A stretch of 64,000 nucleotides of DNA. Source: Cercis canadensis. Lineage: Eukaryota > Streptophyta > Magnoliopsida > Fabales > Fabaceae. Position 1 is the stretch's first letter. Every line of letters begins with the position of its first letter. Location: positions 181,188 to 245,187 of the forward strand of contig QAOA01001289.1 in the NCBI GenBank assembly GCA_003255065.1, read 5' to 3'. The notes under the pieces are model-generated. The model saw only the letters and a list, made by a program, of their open reading frames with translations. It did not search any database and was not told the DNA's origin. Below, piece by piece: positions 1 through 10,900 of the stretch. A program made the translations under genes and the position numbers.

Positions 1-331
1 ATGGAATAAAATTTCCGTTGGAATTTCCTAATTTTTTTTTTTTTTACTTTTTTGTTTAGAATTTTTTTGAAAAAATTATGTTAGAATTTCTTATTTATTA
101 TTATGATTATTATCTTTTTAATATTTTGTTTGGAATTTCTACTTTAATGCTACTTATTAGTCATTTTTGGCAAATTCAGTAACAAATAATATCATATCAA
201 CTGGATTAACTCCAAACTACTCACATGGCTTTGATTAGTACATTTCCAATTACCAAAGTTCACCACCTTTGTACCACTAGTACTATGTAAAATTTGACAA
301 CACTTACTAGCAGTCAAAGTTGAAATGTAGC
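1..331. repeat. AT-rich CACTA-like subterminal repeats, no gene
   Basis: No coding potential is seen. The first 160 bases repeat short motifs of the type CCGTTGGAATTTCC and TTGGAATTTCT. The same motif family recurs in inverted sense at 5640-5876, just before a CACTA-type terminus. I therefore read this stretch as the left subterminal region of a CACTA element whose end lies outside the window. Bases 324-331 (AATGTAGC) are the left target-site duplication of the hAT element that follows. Confidence 0.5.
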
Positions 332-1217
332 TAGAGTTGTCTAAATGGGCCAAGCCCAGTAGGGCCCGATAAGATGGTGGGTTGGGTTCCTAATTCATTG
401 GCCCATTTAAAACTGGGCCACTTTGGCCCGGCCCGATATGGCCAGTGGCCTGATCGGGTTAGGCCGAGTTGGCCCAATTTGCTTTTTTTTTTTTCTTCAG
501 CTTTCTACCTCTGAATTCCCTTGATTCATTTTGCAATCCCTAACTAGACATTTCATTTCTCACACTCCAATTCTCCCCCTCTCTGCCACTCCTTCTACCC
601 CTTTTTGCCTCTCCTCTTCTACCCCTCTCTACCTCTTCTTTAGCACCAGCAGGTCCACCATCGGCACCTCTCCTTCTCTAGCAGGACCAGCACTAGCTAG
701 CACTTCCCCTCTTTTTACCTTTGCGGTAAGTCCTTGTTCTCTCTCTTTCTCTCTCTCTTTTGCTCTATTTGAGGAGTGAGGATCCTTTCTACTATGTTTA
801 TTAAATTAAATAGCATATTCTTTACTAATCTTCTCTGATGTGATGATCCCTTGCATGGGGATGAAGGTGTACTGCATAGTTGCCATTGTTCTATTTCTAT
901 GGGAATAAGTTACATATTTTAGATTTCTTATTCCTCTTGAACAAATAAATTCCTATTTGTGACTTATGGTATTCTCGTTTTAATCAAACAATTATTTGTT
1001 TCTAATTGTTACTTAGTTACTCTCATGTTTTGATTTATTTTGAAAGCTGAAATTGGGTTTTGGGGTGCATGGCACTGAGTGTTGGGTAGGCCGAGGCAAT
1101 ATGTTGTTGTGCTTTGGTGTTGGCGCTGAGCGCTGGGTAGGCAAAGAGACCAATGCATTTTTTTGGAAATTTTTTTAAGGGCTTTTTATTTATTTTTTTC
1201 TTTAAATTTTTTGTAAT

Positions 1218-1781
1218 ATGGCTTCCTCTAGTGTTGGAAAGAATTGTGGTATTAGTTGTGGCACTGATGATGATTGTGAATTTTTGCAAATCCCTAGTAA
1301 TGTGAGTAATACAAATACTAGTGAGAATGTTGAACCACAATCCAAAAAGACTAGACCATTAACTTCTGATGTGTGGAACTATTTTGTAAAAATTGGTGTG
1401 GGTAAAGATGGCAAAGAAAAGTGTAAATGCAAGGCTTGTAGGAAAAAATATACTTGTGCAAGTAAATTGAAAACTTCTCATTTATGCCATCATGTTCCTA
1501 AATGTCATATGATTCCTAAATTTCATGATGTTGGGGACATGTTAATTGATTGTGAAGGGAAGTTGAAAAGAAGAAAATTTGACTCTACTGTGAATCGTGA
1601 ATTATTGTCTAAATTGATTATTGCACATGATGTTCCGTTTAGTATTGTTGAGTGGAAGGTGTTTAGGAAATACCAAAAGTTTTTGAATGAAGATTGTAAG
1701 TTTATTTCTAGACAAACTGCTAAACTTGATGTGCTGAAAAAATATGAAGTGGAAAAAGAAAAATTGAAACAATTAGCCTGA
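1218..1781 (+). pseudogene. Truncated hAT transposase, BED zinc-finger N-terminus
   Basis: This 187-codon frame encodes a RICESLEEPER/DAYSLEEPER-like transposase N-terminus. A BED-type finger is visible at residues 52-95: conserved W53, C71/C74 and H88/H91/H92. The frame ends with a stop at 1779-1781, but homologous sequence continues (TSDVW at about 1806, then LTAHYID) to a second stop at about 1876. It then jumps to an acidic C-terminal tail near 1950-2058. The DDE catalytic core and the hAT dimerisation domain are absent. Normal length is about 650-700 residues. It is not expected to cut or join DNA, but its DNA-binding end could survive. Confidence 0.8.
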
Positions 1782-1929
1782 ATTCCTGGTAGAGTGTGCT
1801 TGACCTCTGATGTTTGGACTAAATGCACCAACCATGGTTATATATCTTTAACTGCTCATTATATTGATGAAAAATGAAAGTTGAATGGTAAGATTTTATC
1901 ATTTGTTCACATGCAACCTCCACACGTAA

Positions 1930-2127
1930 TTGGCTACTTGGTTTTGTAAGTGATGATGATGATTCAACTGACACTGAGGATTTATGTCTTTCTAGAGAGG
2001 AGTCAAATGTTATTATTGAGGGCAATGATGAGGAAGAAGAAGATATGGGGATTTCATAATTATCTAGTTTTTTTAAACTTGTTATTTGGTTGTTATTTTG
2101 TTGTTTGATTTGGCTACTTGGTTTTGT
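1930..2127 (+). repeat. 18-bp direct repeat at the hAT deletion junction
   Basis: TTGGCTACTTGGTTTTGT occurs at 1930-1947, exactly where the transposase homology breaks, and again at 2110-2127 in the 3' non-coding part of the same element. The first copy looks like filler DNA copied from the second during repair of a gap. Confidence 0.7.
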
Positions 2128-2532
2128 TGCTTTGAATGTTATTTATGCTTCATTGTATTTTGATTAAGTATGTTAATATTTGATGTTTTATAATCAATAT
2201 GTTCTCATATTCTTTCAAAAAAAAAAAAAAGCATAGCAAAAAAAATTAAAAAATAGATTTTGGCTCGCAACCCGAAATGAGTTGAGCTGGGTTCCTAAAT
2301 CATTGGCCTGTTTAAAATTGGGCCACTTTTGCCAAGCCCGATATGGCCCGCAGCCTGATGTGGCCCAGCCCTAATGGGCTGGGCTGGCCCGTTAGACAGC
2401 TCTAAATGTAGCAACTCATGATACCCAAACTTGTCCATACTTAAAGCACATGAAATATATATACGATTGTGAACAATTTCAATTTTATAATTTTTATTAC
2501 AAGAAATGGTTACTAGACAGCACAAAGAAAAG

Positions 2533-2631
2533 TGATAAACGAACTTTAAGACTTTATAGCAGTCCTCCTCCTTGTCAACAATCAAGCGCAGCCCATATAT
2601 ATTATGGATGTCGTTCATGGTTAGCTTCTTC
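2533..2631 (-). pseudogene. RSH1: RSH1-type (p)ppGpp synthetase exon fragment
   Basis: Read on the minus strand from 2631, the sequence encodes KKLTMNDIHNIYGLRLIVDK, then EEDCYKVL. This matches the start of the RelA/SpoT nucleotidyltransferase region of plant RSH1 (consensus KKLTM-EIHDIHGLRLIV). It is preceded by an intact-looking acceptor (TATTTGCAG at 2640-2632). RSH proteins act in chloroplasts to make or degrade the alarmone (p)ppGpp. The exon decays after the CYK motif and no downstream catalytic exons are found. It is colinear with the HD-domain exon about 0.9 kb away on the same strand. I infer a transduplicated gene fragment inside the CACTA element, not a working gene. Confidence 0.75.
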
Positions 2632-2640
2632 CTGCAAATA

Positions 2641-3558
2641 GAGACACAAATGAATGAATGAATGAATGATTGAAATAGTCTTTCTTCAACTACCCAAGAA
2701 ATGCCTTGTATTATCTTTGCGCATTCTCTAATTTTCGAAATAAAAGATAACAAGAAAAACTTAAAGCCAGCAGCAGCTAAACAAATGGAGGGAAAGATAG
2801 AGGGAGAACATACTTCAACATTTTCCAATAAATGTTATACAAGCTCTTATGACGCCCAGTTAGGACATAAGAAATGCCTTCAGCTAATATGCAATAAGAT
2901 TAGTTAAAATCTTCAAGCAATCAAATCAAAATACCAAAAAGACTTTACAGTACAATTCATAACTTATCAGTCCATAAAATTAGTTTCTCGCAGGCTAACA
3001 AAATCCTTTGCTCACATTTTACAGTTTTTACAAGGCAATCACAGGACTTCCATAGCTACTAGCTACATATGAATTTAAGCAAACAAGAATAACAAGAACT
3101 CTCTATTCATATCATGGACATGCAGAAGGCAGAGTGTTTTTATCCTGCCATACAAGAAACCATCATAGATGCCACATTTAACAGGTTCACAACCAACCCT
3201 TTATGGCCTCTAACCTCAGTAGTGAATTTAACCCAACTCGGCCTCAATCCAAACTAGTTTGGACAGCCAACTTTAATTCAAATCTAATTGAAAGGTCCAA
3301 CAGAAAACTCCCACATCAATATCCTTGGAGGCCAAGCTTTATAGCATTGACCAAGTTCTCGATGAATTAGTAGATACGTAAAACTAGTGCCACTGAGACA
3401 AGATTTCCAAGTCAATCTCATGTAAAATCAGGTTTCCATTAGCGATAACTCAATAGGAGATGTTGATTCACATGCTAATTTTGAACAAAAAGATTAAAAT
3501 ATAAAATTGCATCATATCTAAAATTAAATGCCTATTGATCTAGAGATGTGTTCCTCAC
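2641..3558. other. Unassigned CACTA interior, possible RSH1 intron remnants
   Basis: The stretch lies between the two RSH1 exon fragments. I could not recognise the intervening RSH1 exons (the region after the HD motif, LADRLHNM-like). They were either lost or never captured. No other gene is supported. Confidence 0.4.
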
Positions 3559-3744
3559 CCCTTCAACTAAATCAGCAACCCCAGAGCCAAATGTCCCAAA
3601 TATATAATCATAAGTCAGGAAAGAATCATCAAGTGTGTCATGCAAAAGCCCAGTAGCAACTACTGTAGAATTGGCACCAATCAAAGTGAGCAGCACTATT
3701 GTTTCCACACAATGCTGCAAATACGGATCACCAGAAGCTCGCAT
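3559..3744 (-). pseudogene. RSH1: RSH1-type HD hydrolase-domain exon fragment
   Basis: On the minus strand from 3744 the exon encodes [23 protein letters not shown] and the metal-binding motif HDTLDD, then [12 protein letters not shown]. This is the ppGpp hydrolase (HD) domain of plant RSH1. It is preceded by a pyrimidine-rich acceptor (TATTTCAGTAG) and ends at a likely donor, GTGAGG at 3558-3553. The exon is remarkably well preserved at the protein level, with no stop or frameshift over about 62 codons. It is isolated from the rest of the gene and is on the same strand as the 2533-2631 fragment, in the correct 5'-to-3' order. I judge it a captured fragment; the source gene should be elsewhere in the genome. 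Confidence 0.85.
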
Positions 3745-5022
3745 CTACTGAAATATAATAAATTGAATCCAATTGTCTAAACTCAACAAAATAGTTGTAG
3801 AGAAGCATGAATCTTTCACATTTCTAACAATGATGCATATAAACAACTGCACAAATAGTTGGCAAATAGAGCACACATTCTTTAAAAAAAAAAAAAAAAA
3901 AAGTTAGACTTCTGTTCACACAAGAACATAAATATGTTACATGCTTCACAATTTAAAGATATAATAAGGAGAAATAGACACAAATACAACAAGAGTAAAG
4001 AGAGTGAGGTGACTCACAATTAGGGAGAACACACACTACAAGAATGTGAACAAGATCAAGACACTAAAATGTTAGAGGCTTTTCCCTTAGTCCTTTACTA
4101 CTCCATGAACTCTATTTATCATTCTTCTTATAACCACCATCATTTTCAAGAACTGTTCAATAGGTAAAAGGTTGGAATTTCTATTCATTGGCTTTTTTTT
4201 TTTTTTTTCTCATCTCAATTGAAAAGGAATAAAAAATAGGCATGGTACCAGAGATTAAGATTTAAAGTGACTGAGAAAACTGTAAATGAGATTTCATTTT
4301 CTAGCAAGCTTAGTTAGTGTTCAAAAGACAACTTGGGGGAATGGGGGGACAAGCTCTAACAATTGTATGAACAATCAAAGCCACATAAATAAGAGTTCAG
4401 GGCTATAAAACGGTCATCCAGGAAATTTCTCAGTGAAACATAATGAATAGTGGTCCTGTTTTAAGAACTTTAATTGGCCGCCAACAGCATCAGTTGTTCA
4501 AGACAATTTATCTCTAGTTTAAGAGTTAAACAATATTGCTTCCAACAAAAATTCAAAAAATCTGAGTTATAGATAAACAGAAAACATATTGCCTTATGTT
4601 TAATCTCCAAGCCACATATTGTAGTAACAAAGATCAATGTTCACAAAAGTCAAAACACTGAAAAGCTAGGACTATGAGTTATAAAGGTTCCCTATTTTCA
4701 TGCCATTGAAACACTAATGCTTATAATATTATTTTTCAGTCTCGTGCAGTTAAGAATAAACTAGCTAGTGCGCTTTTAATATCCTATTGTTGCAGACACC
4801 TTACAATCCATAGCCATTAAACACATGCCTAAGTCACCACTCTAAATGGGGTGGTACTATCAGTATAACATGCAATGTTGACCACAGCAATCAGAAAGAC
4901 ATTACTCATTACCACACTAACAAAATGATGTCTCCATAGACACTTTCCATTCTGAAATGTACCAAATTAAATGAAATTTTTATCTTTTTTATAAAACAAA
5001 CGAAAGAGAAAGAAAAACATAC
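3745..5022. other. Non-coding CACTA interior
   Basis: AT-rich sequence without supportable coding content. The missing 3' exons of RPL34 should lie here in the minus direction if they had been captured, but I do not recognise them. CACTACAAGAA occurs at 4034-4044 (see rejected items). Confidence 0.4.
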
Positions 5023-5332
5023 CCCCTAATCCTCTTTCCAGTGACAGGGCACTTAAGTCCATTCGCCCTCTTCCTAGTGGTCAGATATATGAGCTTCCCA
5101 CCTACACAAACAAACATTGAACAAAATGCGTATGAGAACACGACCCAATAATATAGCAACATAATGGATCGAAATCACAAATCGAGTAGCTTCAGAAATT
5201 AATCAAAATTATGACCCAGTTGGGAGAAGAGAGGAAGAAAGGGGTGGGTCTACCAGGGGTTTTAACGACCCTGTGTTGGTTGGATTTGGTTGCATAGCTA
5301 TGCCACTTGCGATATGTGAGACGCTGCACCAT
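5023..5332 (-). pseudogene. RPL34: Ribosomal protein L34 (eL34), exons 1-2 only
   Basis: Exon 1 (5332-5254, minus) starts [20 protein letters not shown] and runs to VVKTPG. Exon 2 (5101-5023) continues [20 protein letters not shown] and TGKRIRG. The 152-bp intron has GT (5253-5252) and AG (5103-5102) ends and the frame is kept across it. This is the N-terminal half (about 53 of about 120 residues) of cytosolic 60S protein eL34. Exon 2 ends at a plausible donor (GTATGT, 5022-5017), but no third exon follows. K9 is followed by W where most plant copies have R. I infer a fragment captured with its promoter by the CACTA element. It could still be transcribed. Confidence 0.88.
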
Positions 5333-5640
5333 TTTCGATCAGGTTTAGCTATCTAAGCTTTGTGTCTGCACGTTTTTGCCTTAGGGTTTTTCACCAAAAG
5401 GCACTAGTAGAGAAGACACCCAATGTCTCACTCAAAGATATAAAAGGGTTCAAGTATTTTGGGAAAAGAAGCCACTACCGTCGGGAATGAGTTATGGGAG
5501 AGAGAAGGAAGAGAAAAAGAGTGAAATGGAGAAGGACATCGTGAAAGGAGGTGGAGGTGGAGGTGGAGGAAAAAGAAGATTGGAGAATATATTTTGGAGG
5601 CATTGAAAATCCCTTAAACGGTGAGTTTTAATTAAAAGAA
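5333..5640 (-). promoter_or_regulatory. Captured RPL34 5' region with telo-box
   Basis: About 50 bases upstream of the RPL34 ATG, AAACCCTAA (minus strand, 5389-5381) is a telo-box, a cis-element typical of plant ribosomal-protein promoters. This suggests that promoter and 5' UTR were captured with the exons. Further out, 5540-5570 is a purine run (GGAGGTGG)n. Confidence 0.6.
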
Positions 5641-5876
5641 AATTCCAAGGGTATATTTTAATAGTAATTCTTACGGAATTTTTAAAAAAAAATATTCTCT
5701 CCCTCTTTTGTGAATTACAACAGTAATTCTTATAGAAAATTTCAACGGTAATGAAATTTCGTTAGAATTACCGTTGAAATTTCCAAAAAATGGTTCCTAT
5801 TAGAATTACCGTTTGAATTTTTAAAAAATTCCAACAGTATTTTATTCTGTTGGAAAATAGTCTTTTTCTTGTAGTG
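5641..5876. repeat. CACTA right subterminal repeats and terminus
   Basis: Several copies of TTCCAACAGT/ACCGTTGAAATT-type motifs in both orientations precede the terminus CTTGTAGTG ending at 5876. Such short repeated motifs are the transposase-binding array of CACTA elements. Confidence 0.65.
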
Positions 5877-6889
5877 CATTATGTTTTTTCTCTTTAGGTA
5901 AGTACGTGCAGTGCCCCATGGGTACCCAGAAAGAAAATTAATAGGAGGTCAGTGCCCAATGAGTACCTAGAAAGCAAGTGCAGAACGACAACTCAGCCTC
6001 ATTTGAGATCCAACTCTCATCACCTACACATTATATTAGCTAAACTACCTCTCACCCATCAAAGCCACACACTCCACCTGCCACTCTTTCATCTCTTTTC
6101 AATCTCAAAAGAAGAAAATAAAAGGTTAGTGTACAACAAAGAAAAATAGACGCCTCTTTCTCTCTGTCCCTCTCACTCTCGATCCCTCCATTCCTTGCGT
6201 TTCTTTTAAATTTCAAATGTATAAAGCAATAGCGAAGTGAAGGGGAAAAACCAATCCATTGCTTAGAGAAAACAGACAAAATTAATGTATAAAGCACTTT
6301 TGTAATGTTTGAATTCAAGAATGTAAATGGCCTGAAACAACTCTAAAATGTAAGAATTTTAGTTTTAATCTGGTATGAAATAACAAGATTGACCAAGGAA
6401 TTTCAAGTAGAAACTATAAAAGCCTAAAATTAGTGAGAAAATGAAAAGAAAACTAATAGTATTGGGCAAACTAAAAAGCCTGCAATTGCTTTCTGATTGT
6501 TCTATGAACTATTCATACAAGTATACAACCAAAGGTTACAACTAAAAGACTAAGTCATAGTGGAAACAAAAAAACTCTTAAAATTTGCAAAGTATAAAAA
6601 AAATTAACAAAGAAATAAATTTTCTAAAAATAAAGATTCATTAATTATAGGAAGTAATTTTATTCTTTTTTTTATTTAAAATAGATAGGGGTATTTTTAA
6701 GAAAAAAATTCTAAGATTCCCAAGAAAGTTGTATTAGAACCAAATGTGGAAATAAAATATTCCCATGAAATATTATCTAACATTTTCAAGAATGTTTAAG
6801 GTCAACTAAACATATTTGTAATATTCTTAGGAATTATCATTTCTAGGAAATATAATTCTCAGGAACAAAAAAAGAATCTGCTTGCCAAA
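5877..6889. other. Unassigned AT-rich DNA
   Basis: No gene is recognised. A short tandem duplication is seen near 5908-5980: CAGTGCCCCATGGGTACC then CAGTGCCCAATGAGTACC, each followed by (C/T)AGAAAG. A pyrimidine-rich patch lies at 6150-6200. Confidence 0.4.
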
Positions 6890-7076
6890 TGCCCTTTAAC
6901 AGTAATTTACTGTTGGAACTCAAAAAATTCAAATTTTAATTTTTTTTGTAATTTTTAATTTATATTTTTAAAAAAATTCCAACGATATTTTTAACATAAA
7001 AAATTCAAACTGTAAAAATATCATTGGAATAAATTTTTAGCCTTTTCCATTGGAAAATGCTAGTTTTCTTGTACAT
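6890..7076. repeat. Second, mutated CACTA-like terminus
   Basis: Motifs CTGTTGGAA, TTCCAACGAT and CATTGGAAAATGC lead to TTTTCTTGTACATG at 7064-7076. This resembles the 5876 terminus except that the terminal GTAGTG is altered to GTACATG. It may be the end of an outer or neighbouring CACTA element of the same family. Confidence 0.45.
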
Positions 7077-7292
7077 GAAATATAGTGAAAACTCTAGCCT
7101 AGCATGATCACCATCTTATTACGTGATATTAATCTATGTTACTATGTAGATTAAATGATATACTCCAACCTAGCATGATCATCATATTATTCTTTATATT
7201 ACTATTAGGCTAAACACTTGGCTTCACTATATTAGTTTAAGCTCTCTTTCCTAGTCTACACACCATCTTAGTCAATACTTTTACATCTTACT
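7077..7292. other. Flank left of the LINE
   Basis: Unassigned AT-rich DNA with a diverged duplication of CCTAGCATGATCA (about 7099 and 7168). It ends in the left LINE target-site copy TACATCTTACT (7282-7292). Confidence 0.5.
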
Positions 7293-7300
7293 TTTTTTTT

Positions 7301-7625
7301 GGTAATACAAAGAAAAGAAAGGAAAAACTACAGCCTAGGAAAAGTTACAGACAATTTGTCAGCTAACAACATAAGAGATAACTCTACAAAAGGATGTTGA
7401 ATCACTTCCCAGTTACCAAGTCCTCTTGCTCCATGCTTAGCTAAAAAATCAACAATTTGATTTGCTTTTCACGCAACACATGAGATATAGACGCTTCCCA
7501 ACCTCTTTCCAACAAACTCCAAATATCATGAATAATACACCCGTACTTATGAAAATTACAATCAGCAACTGTAATTAGATTAACAGCTTCAAGGGAGTTA
7601 GATTCGCAACTAAGCCTCACCACCC
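7301..7625 (-). pseudogene. LINE ORF2 C-terminus, distal RNase H and 3' end
   Basis: Minus-strand frame encoding RLSCESNSLEAV, then IWSLLERGWEASISHVLRE. This is the distal half of the RNase H domain found at the C-terminus of plant L1 ORF2, including the conserved E-S-D/N-S segment. A frame slip near 7465-7470 precedes the last part. It joins the proximal RNase H half at 12410-12807 once Copia1 is removed. The poly(T) at 7292-7300 marks the 3' tail. Confidence 0.8.
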
Positions 7626-7956
7626 TGTAAACAAGAGCTAAGTGCAGAGAATTGTTCCAACACAAAGGAACGAAAAGAAGAAGTTTATTACTCAATGAAA
7701 ATTAACAAAGATACAGAAGAAAGAAAAACTGAAGTGTTGTTGTGTGTCTTTAACTGATAGTACACACTTCAATTTATAATGAAAGTTTTTCTAAGATATT
7801 CAATAAGAAAAGATCATAACTGACTCCTACATAATAAAGACTAATGGACTTTATTCAAAATAAAATAACAGTAGTAACAGCAGCTGTAAGTAAATAGTAG
7901 TAATAGTTGTAAGTGAAACAGTAGTAACAATAAGTTATTTGCACTAATTTATGACA
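7626..7956 (-). repeat. Copia1 3' LTR
   Basis: 331 bp, boundaries TGTAAACAAGAG and ATTTATGACA on the plus strand. It pairs with 12079-12409. Next to it inside the element is the minus-strand polypurine tract AAGGGGGAG (7965-7957). Confidence 0.93.
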
Positions 7957-7965
7957 CTCCCCCTT

Positions 7966-10900
7966 AGTGCAAACTTACTGTCAACAACACCAAGAGCTTT
8001 TCGAAACACTTCAAATTTAGCTTTGCTAAGTACTTTGGTGAAGATATCAGCCACTTGATCTTTAGTTCGTATATGTAGCAACTCGATCTCCTGAGTCAGC
8101 ACCTTTTCTCGAATAAAGTGATACTGAATTTCAATGTGTTTTGTGCGTGCATGAAACACTGGATTTCCAGCAAGTTTTATTGCACTTTCATTGTCACAAT
8201 GAATGGGAACTTAATGATTGAGGACTGAGATAATTTCTTGAATAAGCCTCTTAAGCCAAATACACTCTTGAGTGGCCATAGTGGCTACTACATACTCAAC
8301 TTCACAACTTGAAAGAGCAACAATCTTCTGCTTTTTACTACACCATGATACTGCAGCTGAACCTGTATTGAAACAATACCCAGTTGTGGAGCGTCTGTCA
8401 TTGACATCACCAGCCCAATCTGCATCAACAAAACCACTCAAAACAAATGGTGCATTCTGTTTGTACATTAGCCCAAAATTCAGAGTGCCTTTCACATAGC
8501 GAAGAATCTGCTTTGCTACAGTAAAATGACCCTCACATGGATTATCCATAAATTGAGAAATGACTCCAACAGAATATGCAATATCTAGCCTTGTGATAGT
8601 TAAATAAAATAAACTACCAACAAGTTGTCGAAAAAGTGTTGCTTCTTTCATTGGCTTCCCTTCATGCTTAGTTAGCTTCAAACATGGTTGCATAGGCGTG
8701 CTCATTTCCTTTGACTCCCCCATGCGAAAACGATCCAGTAATCTTGCTGCATAACCTTTTTTAGATACGAAATAACCATCTGATCTTTCAATTTCTAAGC
8801 CAAGGAAACAGCTAGCTTCTCCCAAACTCTTCATTTCAAAACGGACAGCCAAAGCTTCTTGAAGACGAATTATTTCAGCATCATTATCTCTTGTAATTAT
8901 CATATCATCCACGTAGAGAAGAAGCATTGTGCACATTTTGGGTGTTTTCTTAACAAATAAACTTGGATCTGCATTTGAAGACATAAAACCACAAAATTCA
9001 AGATATTGATTGAGCAATCTTACTAAACCAAGCTCGTGGAGCTTGTTTAAGGCCATACAAAGCCTTCTTGAGTCTACAAACATGATCAGGAAACTCCTTT
9101 GAAGTAAAACCATGTGGCTGTTCCATAAAGATATCACGATCCAACTCCCCATATAGGAATGCATTCTTCACATCTAGTTGCCATAGTTTCCAGCCTTTAT
9201 TTACAGCCAAGGAAATAATTGTACGAACTGTTACCATTTTAGCAACAGGGCTGAAAGTTTCCTCGTAATCTAAGTCGTATTGCTGAGAAAAACCATGAGC
9301 AACAAGACGAGCTTTGTACCTGTCAATAATGCCATCAGCCTTCTTCTTTAGCTTGTAAACCCATTTGCATGTAACTAGATCAACATCTTTTGGTTTTGGA
9401 ACAAGCTCCCACGTGCAATTCTTGTTCAAGGCTGAAATTTCTTCTTTCATTGCTTCTTCCCACTCAAAAATCCCCTTAGCTTCATGGTAAGACTTGGGCT
9501 CGCTGTTAGATGAATCTCCAATAAAAAAACAAGATACAACAAAAGAATAATTTAGCTCAACTTCATAATCAGCCAAATAATCAGGTTGCTTCCTTTGCCT
9601 TGATGATTTTCGAATCACAGCATTAGGAATCTCATCTTGCTGAATGTTTTCCCCAAATGAGGAAATATTGCTACTGGATGCAACATCTCCAGAAAAAGGT
9701 GCAAGATCAATTGAGTCCTTTTCCTTTGCATCAGCTTGCCAGAATGACACTTCATCAAACACCACGTCACGGGAAACTATAACCTTCTTTGTTTCTGGAT
9801 CCATACATCTCCATCCTTTTCTGTGAGTATCATAACCAACAAAAATACAACGCCTAGCTTTTGGGTCTAGTTTAGTTCGATTAGTTTTTGAAACATGAAC
9901 ATAACAAATAGACCCAAAAACTCGAAAATAACTTACATTGGGTTTTTGATGATACAACACTTCAAAAGGAGATGATTTCCCTGGCCACAAAGGCAAACGA
10001 TTGATAACATGACAAGCTGATTGAATACCTGCTGCCCACAACTCCCTTGGAAGACTTTTTGCATGCAGCCACGACAAGCACATAGATGTAAGATGTGCCA
10101 ACTTGCGCTCAGCAACTCCATTTTGTTGTGGAGTTTCTGGACAAGTCATTTGACGCTGAATCCCATGTTCTCTGCAATAATTTTGGAACTGATCAGACAT
10201 GTATTCTCCTCCATTGTCAGTGCGAAGATACTTTATTAGTGCCTGAAATTCTTTCTCCACCTCCTACTTGAACTGCATAAATTTTGAGAAAGCCTCGCTT
10301 TTGTGTTTCAAAAAATAAACCCAACTAAACCGGGAAAAATCATCCACCATAACCATTACATACTGAAAACCTGTGTAGCTAGAAGTTTTTGTAGGCCCCA
10401 TGAGATATGAATGGATCAACTCTAATACAACAGAAGCTCTGTTCTTTGAATTTGGGAATGGAAGACGATGAGATTTTCCATATTGACAACCAGGACAAAC
10501 TACATTATGATGATTTTCCTTAAAAACAGGAATACAATCAAGAAGTTTCTTTCTAGAAATTATTTGCAACAATTGATGACCAACATGGCCTAAACGAGCA
10601 TGCCAAAGTGCTGCACTTGCATTATGGGCAGTCTTTTCAACATATGCATCATTTGTAGACAATACATATAATGATTCTTTTCTTTTTCCAGTAAATAAAA
10701 TATCAGCTACAACATGCTTCACATTAGAAAGAACTTGAACATCATCTGGACCAAAGAGAACATACCTCCCAGAATCAGTAATTTGAGAAACTGAAGCAAG
10801 ATTTTTCTTCAAGCCTGGAACATGATAAACATCTTTGAGAGAAACACCTCTATCATTCAAGCCACCCTCTTTGAAATTTCCTTCTTTCATCACAGGATGT

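Larger units (their letters stand above)
332..2404 (+). mobile_element. hAT element, internal-deletion derivative with 8-bp TSD
   Basis: The terminal inverted repeats are TAGAGTTGTCTAAATGGGCC at 332 and TAGAGCTGTCTAACGGGCC read inward from 2404. The element is flanked by a perfect 8-bp direct repeat, AATGTAGC (324-331 and 2405-2412), which is diagnostic of hAT. Subterminal regions (about 340-480 and 2270-2395) are rich in GGGCC/GGCCC motifs. Inside is a BED zinc-finger transposase start followed by a collapsed remainder; the central catalytic portion is missing. The element is about 2.07 kb, against 3.5-4 kb typical of autonomous plant hATs. It probably depends on transposase in trans. Confidence 0.9.
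1..5876 (-). mobile_element. CACTA-type DNA transposon carrying host gene fragments (left end outside window)
   Basis: The right end is CTTTTTCTTGTAGTG at 5862-5876, the reverse complement of the canonical CACTACAAGAAAA terminus of plant En/Spm (CACTA) transposons. It is preceded by about 230 bases of subterminal repeats (TTCCAACGGTAATT-like and CCGTTGAAATT-like). The window start has the same motif family in the opposite sense, consistent with the other subterminal region. No CACTA transposase is visible. Instead the interior holds minus-strand exon fragments of RSH1 and RPL34, as in transduplicating Pack-CACTA elements, and a nested hAT element. The left end and its 3-bp TSD are not in the window, so single-element status is inferred. 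Confidence 0.55.

Noticed and set aside
531..779. 82-codon frame rich in Ser/Thr/Pro/Leu before the hAT transposase
   Set aside because: Pyrimidine-rich 5' region of the hAT element with no domain. More likely 5' UTR, possibly with an intron donor GGTAAG at 725.
4034..4044. CACTACAAGAA, an exact CACTA-type start, which with 5876 would make a 1.84-kb element holding RPL34 only
   Set aside because: The bases after it do not resemble the subterminal repeats at 5640-5876, and the flanking triplets (ACA and CAT) differ. The window start matches the subterminal motifs better.
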